Origin: Deinococcus sedimenti
GTDB lineage: Bacteria; Deinococcota; Deinococci; Deinococcales; Deinococcaceae
NCBI RefSeq assembly: GCF_014648135.1
Contig: NZ_BMQN01000001.1
Span: 868,001-932,000, forward strand
Length of the DNA stretch: 64,000 nucleotides
Direction: 5' to 3'
Of this stretch, positions 36,211 to 47,911 are shown piece by piece. Position 1 is the stretch's first letter; each line of letters opens with the position of its first letter. A program made the translations under genes and the position numbers. Under the pieces are notes generated by a model. That model saw only the letters and a program-made list of their open reading frames with translations, was not told where the DNA came from and made no database searches.

Positions 36211-36259
36211 GTGGTTTCCGCTGGGGCGTGCCGCCGTGCGCGCGGGGGTCGCCGCTGCC

Positions 36260-36265
36260 TATACT
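36260..36265 (+). promoter_or_regulatory. -10 hexamer of a leaderless promoter (asnS)
   Basis: TATACT 8 nt before the ATG at 36274. Confidence 0.55.
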
Positions 36266-36273
36266 GTCCCGCG

Positions 36274-37617
<1,344 letters not shown>

Positions 37618-37628
37618 GCGACCAACGA

Positions 37629-37659
37629 GAAGCGCGCCCCATCCAGTGGGGCGCGCTTC
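37629..37659 (+). terminator. Intrinsic terminator after asnS
   Basis: Perfect 12-bp stem GAAGCGCGCCCC/GGGGCGCGCTTC, 7-nt loop, followed by ATTTG; lies between convergent asnS and sodA. Confidence 0.75.
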
Positions 37660-37679
37660 ATTTGCAGTTCGAGGGGGGG

Positions 37680-38303
37680 TTACTTCGCGGCGGCGTAGCG
37701 GCGCGCGACCTCGTCCCAGTTCACGACGTTCCAGAACGCCTTCAGGTAGTCCGGGCGCTTGTTCTGGTAGTTCAGGTAGTACGCGTGCTCCCACACGTCC
37801 ACGCCCAGGAGCGGGGTGCCGCTGACGCCCGCGACCGCCTCGCCCATCAGGGGGTTGTCCTGGTTGGCGGTGCTCACGACGGCCAGCGCGCCGTCCTTCA
37901 CGACCAGCCACGCCCAGCCGCTGCCGAAGCGGGTCTTGGCGGCGTCTTCGAACTTCTCCTTGAACGCGTCGAAGGACCCGAAGGCCGCGTTGATGGCGTC
38001 GGCCAGTTCGCCGCTGGGCTGACCGCTGCCCTGGGGGCCCATGACCTGCCAGAACAGGCTGTGGTTGGCGTGTCCACCGGCGTTGTTGCGCAGCGCGGTC
38101 TTCTTGTCGGCGGGCACCTGAGCGAGGTTCTGGATCAGGTCCTCGACGGGCATGCTGGCGAACTCGGTCCCTTCAAGGGCCTTGTTCGCGTTGTCCACGT
38201 ACGTCTGGTGGTGCTTGGTGTGGTGGATCTCCATGGTGCGCGCGTCGATGTGGGGTTCGAGGGCGTCGTAGGCGTAGGGCAGCGTGGGCAGTTCGTAGGC
38301 CAT
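37680..38303 (-). CDS. sodA: Superoxide dismutase (Mn/Fe type)
   Basis: 207 aa. Metal ligands: His in [13 protein letters not shown], His in GHANHSLFW, Asp and His in [13 protein letters not shown]. The pattern [12 protein letters not shown] and the general sequence fit the Mn form. Start ATG 38303 with SD AAAGGAG; a sigma-70-type promoter lies about 75 bp upstream. Important for oxidative stress tolerance in this lineage. Confidence 0.95.
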   Translation of the reverse strand: MAYELPTLPYAYDALEPHIDARTMEIHHTKHHQTYVDNANKALEGTEFASMPVEDLIQNLAQVPADKKTALRNNAGGHANHSLFWQVMGPQGSGQPSGELADAINAAFGSFDAFKEKFEDAAKTRFGSGWAWLVVKDGALAVVSTANQDNPLMGEAVAGVSGTPLLGVDVWEHAYYLNYQNKRPDYLKAFWNVVNWDEVARRYAAAK

Positions 38304-38376
38304 GGTGATGCTCCTTTCAGGCCGGGCGGGACTGTGCGGCACCTCGCCGCACCCCGACACCGGAGTTCCGGCACGT

Positions 38377-38404
38377 ATCTTACGCGCGGTGCGCGATTTG
38401 TGAA
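38377..38404 (-). promoter_or_regulatory. Promoter of sodA
   Basis: TTCACA (38404-38399), 16-bp spacer, TAAGAT (38382-38377) on the minus strand. Confidence 0.5.
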
Positions 38405-38583
38405 GAGCGCGCGTGACTTTAACCGGCGTTCATCTGACCGGCCCAGCCTGCACCTGGACCCTACCTGACGCGGCCACACCGGACTGGACAGACCGAAATC
38501 GCGCGGGCTGAGCGCAGAAAAGACCTCTCCACTGATCCCGGTTTTGTGGCGTTCAGGCGCGAACTGCTCTAGCATGGACGGCA

Positions 38584-40230
<1,647 letters not shown>

Positions 40231-40242
40231 TGAGTTCATTCC

Positions 40243-40965
40243 ATGAAGCGCCTTGTTCCGTTCCCGCGCCGCTCTACCGGTGACCTGCCGGTGCCGCTGC
40301 GGTGGTCCGTGCGCCTGCTGGTCTGTGGCCTGCTGGCCACGCTGCTCAGCGCCTGCCTGCCGCCCCCCGTCGGGCCGTCGCTCACCCACCTGACGGTGGT
40401 GTCCGGTGAGGACTGGACGCCGCAGGATCTGCTGGAGCGCTCTGAACTGCCGGGCGACCGGCTGCTGCCGCTGGCGGAGGCGCTGGACCGCGCTCCGGTG
40501 GGCAGTCTGATGATCGCCTGCGAGTACGCCGCGGCCCTCTGGGGGCCGTGCCGTCACCTGACGCGGAAGATCAGCGCGGACCGGGTCGTGGAGGAACCCG
40601 GCTGGTTCGGTCGGGGGGCCACGCAGCTGCCCCTGACCAGCCTGCTGCGCCGCGACCTTGTCCTGGTGGTGGATACCGGGGTCCGCGACGTTCATCTTCG
40701 CGCCGTCATGCGGGAAGTGGAACGGCTGGGAGACGCCCCGTACCTGCTGAACGGTACGGTTGACGCGTTCGACTGCGGCACGTACCAGAACGCGCTGCAA
40801 CGCGCGGCGGGCCTGCCGGACGCCGTGCCCATTGACGCCCGGTGGGGGGCCTACCTGCCGTCCGGCGTGCTGCGAATTCCGACCAACCGGCTTCTGCTGG
40901 CGGGCGCGTCAGCACAACTGCTGAAGCAGAGTGCCAGGAAGGGTCCTGGAACCGCGATTCACTGA
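40243..40965 (+). CDS. Lipoprotein, possibly a permuted NlpC/P60-like hydrolase
   Basis: 240 aa with a late signal segment and lipobox LLSAC (about 36-40). The remainder contains a His (GPCRHLTRK) before a Cys (YLLNGTVDAFDCGTYQNALQ), the order seen in circularly permuted papain-like (YiiX/NlpC) hydrolases. That assignment is an inference from spacing; other readings are possible. Starts 12 bp after the ClC gene and is likely co-transcribed. Confidence 0.6.
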   Translation: MKRLVPFPRRSTGDLPVPLRWSVRLLVCGLLATLLSACLPPPVGPSLTHLTVVSGEDWTPQDLLERSELPGDRLLPLAEALDRAPVGSLMIACEYAAALWGPCRHLTRKISADRVVEEPGWFGRGATQLPLTSLLRRDLVLVVDTGVRDVHLRAVMREVERLGDAPYLLNGTVDAFDCGTYQNALQRAAGLPDAVPIDARWGAYLPSGVLRIPTNRLLLAGASAQLLKQSARKGPGTAIH

Positions 40966-41101
40966 TCCCCCCACGCCCTTCGGGTCCCGCTGCCACTGCA
41001 CCGGAGAACCCGCTGACCGAGTTTTTACGGGACGTTCGCGTTGCCCTCATTCAGTGCGGGAAGCCGCAATCTGGCGCACAGGTCCGTGCGACCCTCCACC
41101 C

Positions 41102-41593
41102 ATGACTCAACAGTCCAACGAAGGCGTGCAGGAACTCTCGAAGCTCATCCACGGCGTGAAATTCGCCATGCTGACGGTGCAGAATGCCGATGGTCACCTC
41201 CACGCCCATCCCATGACGACCCAGGAAGTCGAGTTCGATGGGGACATCTGGTTCATTGGTGGCAAGGACACGGCCCAGGTGGCGGCCATGCGCCAGCATC
41301 CGCAGGTGAACGTCAGCTATTCCCGGCCGGACAAGGGCGTCTACGTGAGCGTGAACGGCACGGCAGAACTGGTGGAGGATCGCGAGAAGCTGGATGCACT
41401 GTGGAGCGACATGTACAAGGCGTACTTCCCGGAGGGCAAGGAAGACCCCAACATCCAGCTGATCCGGATCAGCGCGAACGGCGCCGAGTACTGGGAAGGC
41501 GAAGGCAAGGTCCGCAGCCTCATCGAGATCGCCAGGGGCATGATCAAGGGCGAAGAAGCACACCCCGGCAAGAACGAGACCGTCAACCTCTGA
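41102..41593 (+). CDS. Pyridoxamine 5'-phosphate oxidase-like (general stress) protein
   Basis: 163-aa flavin-binding split-barrel protein of the general stress protein 26 group: FAMLTVQNADGHLHAHPMTTQ, DGDIWFIGGKDTAQVAAM, HPQVNVSYSRPDKGVYVSVNG. These bind FMN or F420-type cofactors; the substrate is unknown. Single gene with a very strong terminator. Confidence 0.88.
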   Translation: MTQQSNEGVQELSKLIHGVKFAMLTVQNADGHLHAHPMTTQEVEFDGDIWFIGGKDTAQVAAMRQHPQVNVSYSRPDKGVYVSVNGTAELVEDREKLDALWSDMYKAYFPEGKEDPNIQLIRISANGAEYWEGEGKVRSLIEIARGMIKGEEAHPGKNETVNL

Positions 41594-41610
41594 AAACAAC
41601 CCGCCTGACG

Positions 41611-41650
41611 TGAAGCGGGGAGCGACCTCTGAGTGTCGCTCCCCGCTTCA
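41611..41650 (+). terminator. Strong hairpin after the PPOX-like gene
   Basis: Perfect 16-bp stem (41611-41626 with 41635-41650), 8-nt loop. Confidence 0.75.
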
Positions 41651-41738
41651 ACTTCTGCATTCACAGCACAATTCAGCCCGAAATATACGGTCGATCTCCC
41701 GGAACTGAGCCGGGTTAACAGCAACGGATGAACGCAGA

Positions 41739-41767
41739 GTTGAAGAGCGTGGTGGCGACCCTTCAAC
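41739..41767 (-). terminator. Hairpin after the OmpH-like gene
   Basis: GTTGAAG/CTTCAAC with a 15-nt loop, 24 bp past the stop of the OmpH-like gene. Confidence 0.4.
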
Positions 41768-41790
41768 GCAACTGAGCACCGCTGTCAGAC

Positions 41791-42258
41791 TTACTTGACT
41801 TCCTTGAGAACCGCCTGCGTGAGGTCCACGGCGGTGTTCGCATGGACGATCAGGTTGGTGTCGTTGGCGACGTTCGCGTCGATCACGATGCTGTACCCGT
41901 TGGTCTTGGCGACCTTTGCGACTGCGCTGTTGACCTTGGTGGCCAGTGGCTTGAAGGCGGTCTCGATCTGCTTGATATACGAGTCACGGGTCTTGGCGTA
42001 GTCCTGCTGCGCCTTGGTCAGCGCAGCCTTGTCCGCGGCGCTGCCCCTGGACGCCTTCGCAGCCAGTGACTGGATGGAGGTCTGGCGGGCTTTCAGGTCT
42101 GCGTTCGATTTGGCCGTCAGGTCCGTGTAGGTCTTGCTGCCGGACATGCTCTTGATGACGTTCTGAACGTTGACGACACCCACCCGATTCTTGCTCTGCT
42201 GAGCGTGCGGGACGGTGGCGAGGAGCGCCAGGGGCGCGAGGATCAGGAATCGGTTCAT
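41791..42258 (-). CDS. OmpH/Skp-family periplasmic chaperone, copy 1
   Basis: 155-aa exported protein: signal peptide MNRFLILAPLALLATVPHAQ, then the Skp-like NRVGVVNVQNVIKSM, a long coiled-coil helix (about 45-115) and a conserved C-terminal strand region YSIVIDANVANDTNLIVHANTAVDLT. Skp proteins keep outer-membrane proteins soluble in the periplasm. Second of two tandem paralogues. Confidence 0.85.
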   Translation of the reverse strand: MNRFLILAPLALLATVPHAQQSKNRVGVVNVQNVIKSMSGSKTYTDLTAKSNADLKARQTSIQSLAAKASRGSAADKAALTKAQQDYAKTRDSYIKQIETAFKPLATKVNSAVAKVAKTNGYSIVIDANVANDTNLIVHANTAVDLTQAVLKEVK

Positions 42259-42327
42259 CGGAACCTCCTTACAAGACGCGGCGCCGGCTGTCCTGCGGTG
42301 CAGGAGTGCAGCCAGCGCCGGGAGGGA

Positions 42328-42816
42328 TTACTTGATGTTCTTGACGACGGCGCTTGTCAGGTCGGTGCTGTCGTCAGCGTAGATGACGAGCCCGCTCCTT
42401 GCAGCGACGTTCATATCCATGACGATGCCGTAGCCGTTGCTCTTGGCGACGGCGCTGACCGCCTTGTCCACAGCCTGCTCGATTTCTGTGACTTTGGGGT
42501 CAATCTGCTTGTCGTAGTCCGCTGCTTTCGCCTGAATGGTCTTGATCAGCGCTTCGCGGGTCTGCTTCTCGGCAGCGCTGGCGTTGGTGCCCTTGGCATC
42601 GATCGCCTTGATCTGCTTGTCGATCGCGCCGAGTTCGGCGTCCGCTTTGGCCTTGATGTCGTTGATGGCCTTGGCGTTGGAGTGCGCCGCGAGCAGTTTG
42701 CTGATGTCCACGAACGCCACCTTCTGGGCGGTGGTCTGCGCGTGGGGCGCGACCATGCCGAGGCCGAACGCAGTGGCGAGGGCCACGGGGGCCATGAGTT
42801 TTGCACTGATCTTCAT
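42328..42816 (-). CDS. OmpH/Skp-family periplasmic chaperone, copy 2
   Basis: 162 aa: signal peptide ending [19 protein letters not shown], coiled coil about 50-120 and [34 protein letters not shown]. Closely similar in layout to the next gene downstream; a duplication. Starts 7 nt after TACGTT (42829-42824), leaderless. Confidence 0.85.
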   Translation of the reverse strand: MKISAKLMAPVALATAFGLGMVAPHAQTTAQKVAFVDISKLLAAHSNAKAINDIKAKADAELGAIDKQIKAIDAKGTNASAAEKQTREALIKTIQAKAADYDKQIDPKVTEIEQAVDKAVSAVAKSNGYGIVMDMNVAARSGLVIYADDSTDLTSAVVKNIK

Positions 42817-42934
42817 GTCCGGCAACGTAGCACGGCGCATTCTGAGCCGAATGAAGGCCACCTGACGCGGTTCACATGCCGCTGCCATCCTCCGGGGCGG
42901 GACGTTCTGGCCGCCCCCGTGCGCCTGGGCTGGG

Positions 42935-42940
42935 TACACT
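42935..42940 (+). promoter_or_regulatory. -10 hexamer of a leaderless promoter (CBS gene)
   Basis: TACACT 6 nt before the ATG at 42947. Confidence 0.55.
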
Positions 42941-42946
42941 GCGGGC

Positions 42947-43573
<627 letters not shown>

Positions 43574-43585
43574 ATGCACAGCAGT

Positions 43586-43618
43586 GGGAGGCCCGGTGTT
43601 CGATGCACCGGGCCTCCC
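43586..43618. terminator. Bidirectional terminator
   Basis: Perfect 13-bp stem GGGAGGCCCGGTG/CACCGGGCCTCCC with a 7-nt loop, between convergent genes. Confidence 0.7.
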
Positions 43619-43644
43619 CTGTTGGCCTGTTCCGGCATTCGCCG

Positions 43645-44508
43645 TTACAGCAGGCTGATCGCGTACTCGCCCATCACGCGCGGGATGTTCACGCCGGTGG
43701 TCGCCACGGAGTTCTTGAATTCCATGGTGTGGTTGATCTCGATGATCTTCAGGCCACCCCACTCGTTCTGCGCGGCGGGGTCCTCGACGAGGTCGATGGC
43801 GACGATCTGCCCGTGCACGGCAGCGGCGGCCTTCTGGGCCAGATCGGCGATCTCGGGCGTGACGGGGCAGTTGCTGGCTTTCGCGCCGCGCGCGGTGTTC
43901 GTGATCCAGTGTTCGCTGGTGCGGTAGATCGCGCCGATGCACACGCCGCCCACCACGAACGCGCGGATGTCCCGGCCGGGCTTGTTGATGAGTTCCTGCA
44001 CGTAGAAGATCCCGTGCTGCGGGCCGCCCAGGACTTCCTTGTGCTCGATGACGGCCTCGGCGGCGGCGCGGTCGTTCAGGCGGCTGACCATGCGGCCCCA
44101 CGAGCCCACGGTGGGTTTCAGGACGACCGGGTAGCCCATCTCCTCGATGAGGGTCAGGGCGGTGTCGCCGTCGAAGGCCACGCCGGTGCGGGGCGTGGGG
44201 AGCCCGTGGGCGTGCAGCGCGGCGTTCGTGGCGAGCTTGTCGCCACACAGTTCGATGACGTGCGCGGGGTTGATGACCTTCACCCCGAAGCCCTCCAGCG
44301 CACGGGTCACGCCGTGGCCGCGGCTCTGGCTGACGCAGCGTTCGATGGCGACCTTCCAGGGCACACCCGCGCGGCCCTGCTCGTCGAAGGTGACCTTCAG
44401 CTGGGGGGTGTAGACCTTGTCGTAGGGAACGCCGAGGTCGTCGAGGGCCTCGAAGAGCATCTTCTCGTCGGGGCGGATGCGGTCGTACAGGACGGCGAGG
44501 TCGGCCAT
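43645..44508 (-). CDS. lysX: LysW--alpha-aminoadipate ligase
   Basis: ATP-grasp ligase of 287 aa that joins the amino group of alpha-aminoadipate to the C-terminal Glu of LysW, committing it to lysine. Blocks: [53 protein letters not shown] and [22 protein letters not shown]. Start ATG 44508 with SD CAGGAGA. Last gene of the lysine operon. Confidence 0.92.
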   Translation of the reverse strand: MADLAVLYDRIRPDEKMLFEALDDLGVPYDKVYTPQLKVTFDEQGRAGVPWKVAIERCVSQSRGHGVTRALEGFGVKVINPAHVIELCGDKLATNAALHAHGLPTPRTGVAFDGDTALTLIEEMGYPVVLKPTVGSWGRMVSRLNDRAAAEAVIEHKEVLGGPQHGIFYVQELINKPGRDIRAFVVGGVCIGAIYRTSEHWITNTARGAKASNCPVTPEIADLAQKAAAAVHGQIVAIDLVEDPAAQNEWGGLKIIEINHTMEFKNSVATTGVNIPRVMGEYAISLL

Positions 44509-44591
44509 GCTGGTCTCCTGGGGAAAAGCGGGCGGGCGGTCAGACCCGGGCAGCACTGTGCCGTGACGCCTGACCGCCCGCTGTGTCCGCT

Positions 44592-44765
44592 TTACTCGCC
44601 CCAGTCCTCCGCTTCCTGCGGGGCGGCTTCGAGGCGGGGGGGGTCGATGGAGACGACCTCGTATTCCACGCCGGTCTCGTCGTCGATGACGAGTTCGCCC
44701 AGTTCGGGGTTGGTCAGTTCGATGGTCGCGCCGGTATCGGGATTTTCAAATTGAACGGTAGCCAT
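44592..44765 (-). CDS. lysW: LysW amino-group carrier protein lacking zinc-binding cysteines
   Basis: 57-aa acidic carrier on which lysine intermediates are built. The C-terminal EAEDWGE is the invariant LysW tail whose last Glu is the attachment point, and [20 protein letters not shown] and DPPRLEAAP match the family. Thermus LysW has two CxxC zinc knuckles; here those positions read NPDT and DDET, and the protein has no cysteine at all. SD AAGGAG precedes the ATG. It lies between a zinc-ribbon gene and lysX. Confidence 0.9.
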   Translation of the reverse strand: MATVQFENPDTGATIELTNPELGELVIDDETGVEYEVVSIDPPRLEAAPQEAEDWGE

Positions 44766-44790
44766 AATCACTCCTTGCGTTTGATAGGCT

Positions 44791-44813
44791 AAACGATATC
44801 GGGCTTATCGTTT
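44791..44813. promoter_or_regulatory. Inverted repeat upstream of lysW
   Basis: AAACGATA/TATCGTTT with a 7-nt spacer in the 65-bp gap between the zinc-ribbon gene and lysW. Could be an operator or an mRNA hairpin. Confidence 0.4.
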
Positions 44814-44830
44814 GTTATTGTCTAGGGGAC

Positions 44831-45166
44831 TTACCCTTCCTCGTCCGCCAGTTCCAGCTCGAACTTCGCGCGGCAGTGCGGACAGGTCATCAGGGCCACC
44901 TCCACGCCGTCCTGCGCGCGGGTCATCGGGGCCGCCTGCAGCATCTCCGCCGTCACCTCGAACTCCTCGTCGCAGTTCGGGCAGGTCGTCATCGCGCCCA
45001 GCAGCTCCAGCTCGAAGTCTTCGCCGCCGTCGTTGCGGGTCACCTCCATTTCCGAATGACAGGAGGAACACACGATCACGTCCCCCACCTGAAGCTCCGC
45101 GCGGTCCTGATCGGTCAGTTCCAGCACCTCGGCACAGATGGGGCAATCAATCTCAAGAGTCGCCAT
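44831..45166 (-). CDS. Double zinc-ribbon protein (LysW-like fingers)
   Basis: 111 aa with four CxxC motifs: Cys8/11, Cys33/36, Cys62/65 and Cys95/98, enough for two zinc ribbons. The first unit (IDCPICAEVLELTDQ to CSSCHSEMEV) resembles the LysW finger; the second repeats the plan. There is no EDWGE tail, so it cannot carry substrate as LysW does. It sits 9 bp after lysU in the operon. A helper or regulator of the pathway is one possibility; I do not know its function. Confidence 0.75.
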   Translation of the reverse strand: MATLEIDCPICAEVLELTDQDRAELQVGDVIVCSSCHSEMEVTRNDGGEDFELELLGAMTTCPNCDEEFEVTAEMLQAAPMTRAQDGVEVALMTCPHCRAKFELELADEEG

Positions 45167-45175
45167 GAACCCAGT

Positions 45176-45670
45176 TTAGGCGGGCTCGCCCGGAAAACGC
45201 CCGTGCTTCTTGAAGAACGCCAGGATGCTCCCCTCGGCCAGCGCCTCACGCAGGAACTCCGGCGGCGGCGGCAACTGCACCGTCCCGCCCGCGTACGTCA
45301 GGACGCCCGTGGGCACGTCCAGGGACACCTCCGCACCGTCCTCCAGCAGCCCGGTCAGGTCGTACTCGAACGCCGGAATGCCCAGGTTCAGGAGGTTGCG
45401 GTAGTGAATCCGCGCGAAACTCGGCGCGACGATCCCGCCCACCTGCAACTTCTTCAACGCCTGCGGAGCGTACTCGCGACTGCTGCCCAGCCCCCAGTTA
45501 CGCCCCCCGATCAGCACGTCACCGGGCCGCACCTCCGCAGCGAACTCCGGGCGGATGTAATGGAACGCGAACGTCTGAAACACGTCCTCGCCCGCCATGA
45601 ACGGCGCGAACTTGCCCGGCAGGATGTCGTCGGTGTTCACGCTGTCGCCAAATTTCCAGATTCTCGGCAT
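45176..45670 (-). CDS. lysU: Homoaconitase small subunit
   Basis: 164 aa, the swivel-domain subunit: IWKFGDSVNTDDILPG, GGRNWGLGSSREYAPQAL and IVAPSFARIHYRNLLNLG are typical of LeuD/LysU. The neighbours lysW and lysX favour homoaconitase over isopropylmalate isomerase. ATG 45670 with SD AGGAGGAG. The large-subunit gene is not adjacent; a foreign gene separates them. Confidence 0.9.
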   Translation of the reverse strand: MPRIWKFGDSVNTDDILPGKFAPFMAGEDVFQTFAFHYIRPEFAAEVRPGDVLIGGRNWGLGSSREYAPQALKKLQVGGIVAPSFARIHYRNLLNLGIPAFEYDLTGLLEDGAEVSLDVPTGVLTYAGGTVQLPPPPEFLREALAEGSILAFFKKHGRFPGEPA

Positions 45671-45699
45671 ATTTCTCCTCCTACTGCACATCAATCAGC

Positions 45700-46350
45700 T
45701 CAAATAAGACCGTTTTTCTCAAGATAGCCGTAAAGATTCGGGAATGGAGAAAAGGGTATTGCCTGCTTTTGGTTATAAATCTTCAGCGTTTTAAGGTAAC
45801 TTAATATTTGGACATCAGAAGAGATATTGTATAGCCTATATTCAAAGTGCTCATTGTGTCTTATAAGTCCGTCATTGATATATCTCACCGTCAAGTCTAC
45901 AGTTGAAAGAAGTGCGTCGATTGAAGATTCAAGGTCAACCCTGGAGATTTCTATATCCCTAATCTCCCAGTATCCATGCCTTCCTTCTAGAAGGGGCTTC
46001 TCAAAAAAGCTAATCATGTCATGCTCAAAATAGTAGTACGCTCGAGATACTTTTTCATCCAAAAAATATAGATCATACAGCTGCTTATAGTATTGCATTT
46101 GTCGATCTTTACTCAATTCAGAGATTTGCTTAGTCTGATTATCATTAGTTATAATTGTTAGCAGAAGAGCCAGTGAGGCAAACAGGCTGCTCAAAATACC
46201 AAAGCTATCGCCCATTGTCCCCATTTCCGAGATATTCGTTCTATCCAAGTCTGTAGCGAATACGAGGAATAAGAATTCGAAAATCCATAAGGTAATAATA
46301 ATGAAACTTACTATTCGAGGGAAGCTTATTTTACGAGGAAGGTTTGACAT
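45700..46350 (-). CDS. Low-GC membrane protein, abortive-infection-like
   Basis: 216 aa with two N-terminal membrane segments (about 13-33 and 48-67) and a cytosolic helical domain. The stretch MGTMGDSFGILSSLFASLAL followed by a charged helix is the pattern seen in putative phage abortive-infection membrane proteins; this is a resemblance, not a proven membership. Strikingly AT-rich (many ATA, AAT, TTA codons) unlike every neighbour, so recently acquired. It lies in the same direction between lysT and lysU with gaps of 5 and 29 bp, so it would be transcribed with the lysine operon. Confidence 0.7.
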   Translation of the reverse strand: MSNLPRKISFPRIVSFIIITLWIFEFLFLVFATDLDRTNISEMGTMGDSFGILSSLFASLALLLTIITNDNQTKQISELSKDRQMQYYKQLYDLYFLDEKVSRAYYYFEHDMISFFEKPLLEGRHGYWEIRDIEISRVDLESSIDALLSTVDLTVRYINDGLIRHNEHFEYRLYNISSDVQILSYLKTLKIYNQKQAIPFSPFPNLYGYLEKNGLI

Positions 46351-46355
46351 ATGAG

Positions 46356-47627
46356 TTACATCTTAATGTCCTCGGGCAGCGCGACGCGGCCCATGACGGC
46401 GGTCGCGGCGGCCACGGCGGGCGACGCGAGGTAGATGCGGGCGTCCTTGTCGCCCATCCGCCCGATGAAGTTGCGGTTGCTGGTGCTGACGCAGACCTCG
46501 CCGGGCGCGAGGACGCCCTGGTGGCGGCCCATGCACGGCCCGCAGCCGGGGGTGCCCAGCACGGCTCCGGCGCGTTGCAGGGTCAGGAGGGTCCCGTCGG
46601 CCATGGCGTCCTCCATGACCTGACTGCTGGCCGGAATCACGAGGAGGCGGGTGCCGGGGGCGACGCGCCGCCCGCGCAGGACGTCGGCGGCGGCGTGCAG
46701 GTCCTCGATGCGGCCGTTGGTGCAGGTGCCGATGAACACCTGATCCACGTGCACGTCGCGGAGGTCCTCGCGCAGCTGGGCGACGTCGAACACGTTGTCC
46801 ACCTCGCTGGGGGCGCTCATGCGGGGATTCAGGGCGCCCAGGTCGATCTCTATGCTCTGCACGTACGTGGCGCCCCCGTCCGGGTAGACCCATTCGGGGA
46901 TGTCGTAGCCGTACGCGGTGAGGATCTCGCCGCCTGGGACGACCAGTCCGGCCTTCGCACCGGCCTCGACGCAGAGGTTGGCGAGGGTCATGCGTTCGCC
47001 ACGCGTGAAGCGGTCCCCGGCATGCATCTCGATGCTCTGGTACGTGGCGCCGTCCGCGCCGAGGCGGCGGATCATCTCCAGCGCGACGTCCTTGGCGGTC
47101 ACGCCGGGCCGCAGGTCGCCCGTGAAGGTGACTTTCACGCTGTCGGGGACTTTCAGCCACGTCTTGCCGCTGGCGGCGGCCAGGGCGATGTCGGTGGCGC
47201 CCATGCCGCTGCCGAACGCGGCGACCGCGCCGTACGTGGTGCTGTGGCTGTCGCTGCCCAGCACGATCCAGCCGGGGCGGGCCAGGCCCTCCTCCATCAG
47301 CACCTGATGGCAGATGCCGCGCCCCACGTCGAAGAGACGCACGCCGGTCTGCGCGGCGTACTCGCGCGCTTCCTTCTGCGCCTGCGCGACGCTGACGGTG
47401 CTGGCGGGGGCGACGTGGTCGATCACGATGCTGACCCGTTCGGGGTATTTCGGAACGGCGCCGAGGTCCTGTTCCATCCGCTGGATGAAGCTCTGGGCGA
47501 TGGAGTCCACGACCATGACCTGATCGACCTCGACGACCGCGAGGTCACCGGCGTACACGACCTGCGTGCCGCGCCGGGAGAGGATCTTTTCCGCCATGGT
47601 CTGCGGGCGGGGGGTGGAGTTCGTCAT
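46356..47627 (-). CDS. lysT: Homoaconitase large subunit
   Basis: 423-aa 4Fe-4S hydro-lyase: DHVAPAS, LGSDSHSTTYGA, GTCTNGRIEDLHAAA (first cluster Cys) and GTPGCGPCMGRHQGVL (two further Cys), RNFIGRMGDKDA. Converts homocitrate to homoisocitrate with LysU in the aminoadipate pathway. ATG 47627 is preferred because upstream in-frame sequence lacks family similarity. Probable first gene of the lysine operon. Confidence 0.9.
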   Translation of the reverse strand: MTNSTPRPQTMAEKILSRRGTQVVYAGDLAVVEVDQVMVVDSIAQSFIQRMEQDLGAVPKYPERVSIVIDHVAPASTVSVAQAQKEAREYAAQTGVRLFDVGRGICHQVLMEEGLARPGWIVLGSDSHSTTYGAVAAFGSGMGATDIALAAASGKTWLKVPDSVKVTFTGDLRPGVTAKDVALEMIRRLGADGATYQSIEMHAGDRFTRGERMTLANLCVEAGAKAGLVVPGGEILTAYGYDIPEWVYPDGGATYVQSIEIDLGALNPRMSAPSEVDNVFDVAQLREDLRDVHVDQVFIGTCTNGRIEDLHAAADVLRGRRVAPGTRLLVIPASSQVMEDAMADGTLLTLQRAGAVLGTPGCGPCMGRHQGVLAPGEVCVSTSNRNFIGRMGDKDARIYLASPAVAAATAVMGRVALPEDIKM

Positions 47628-47911
47628 GCGGCCCATCATGCCGCATCCGCGCAGGTGCGGCGTGAGATTGACTGGATTTTCGGCTGAAAACTTTTCAAAT
47701 GCCATCACGAGCCCCAGGTAGGCGGCGCCATACCGGTGGTCCACCACCTACCAGACGACAGAAACAGATCCTTCTGGACCCGGGTCAAGACAGCAGGTCA
47801 GCTGGATGTCACCATGCTCCGGTACCCACAATTCATCCGGCGACCGGCCCCCACACGCCACCCCCGCATCGGGTGGAGCGTGGCCGCCTGGACTGCCACC
47901 CAGGAGACCCC

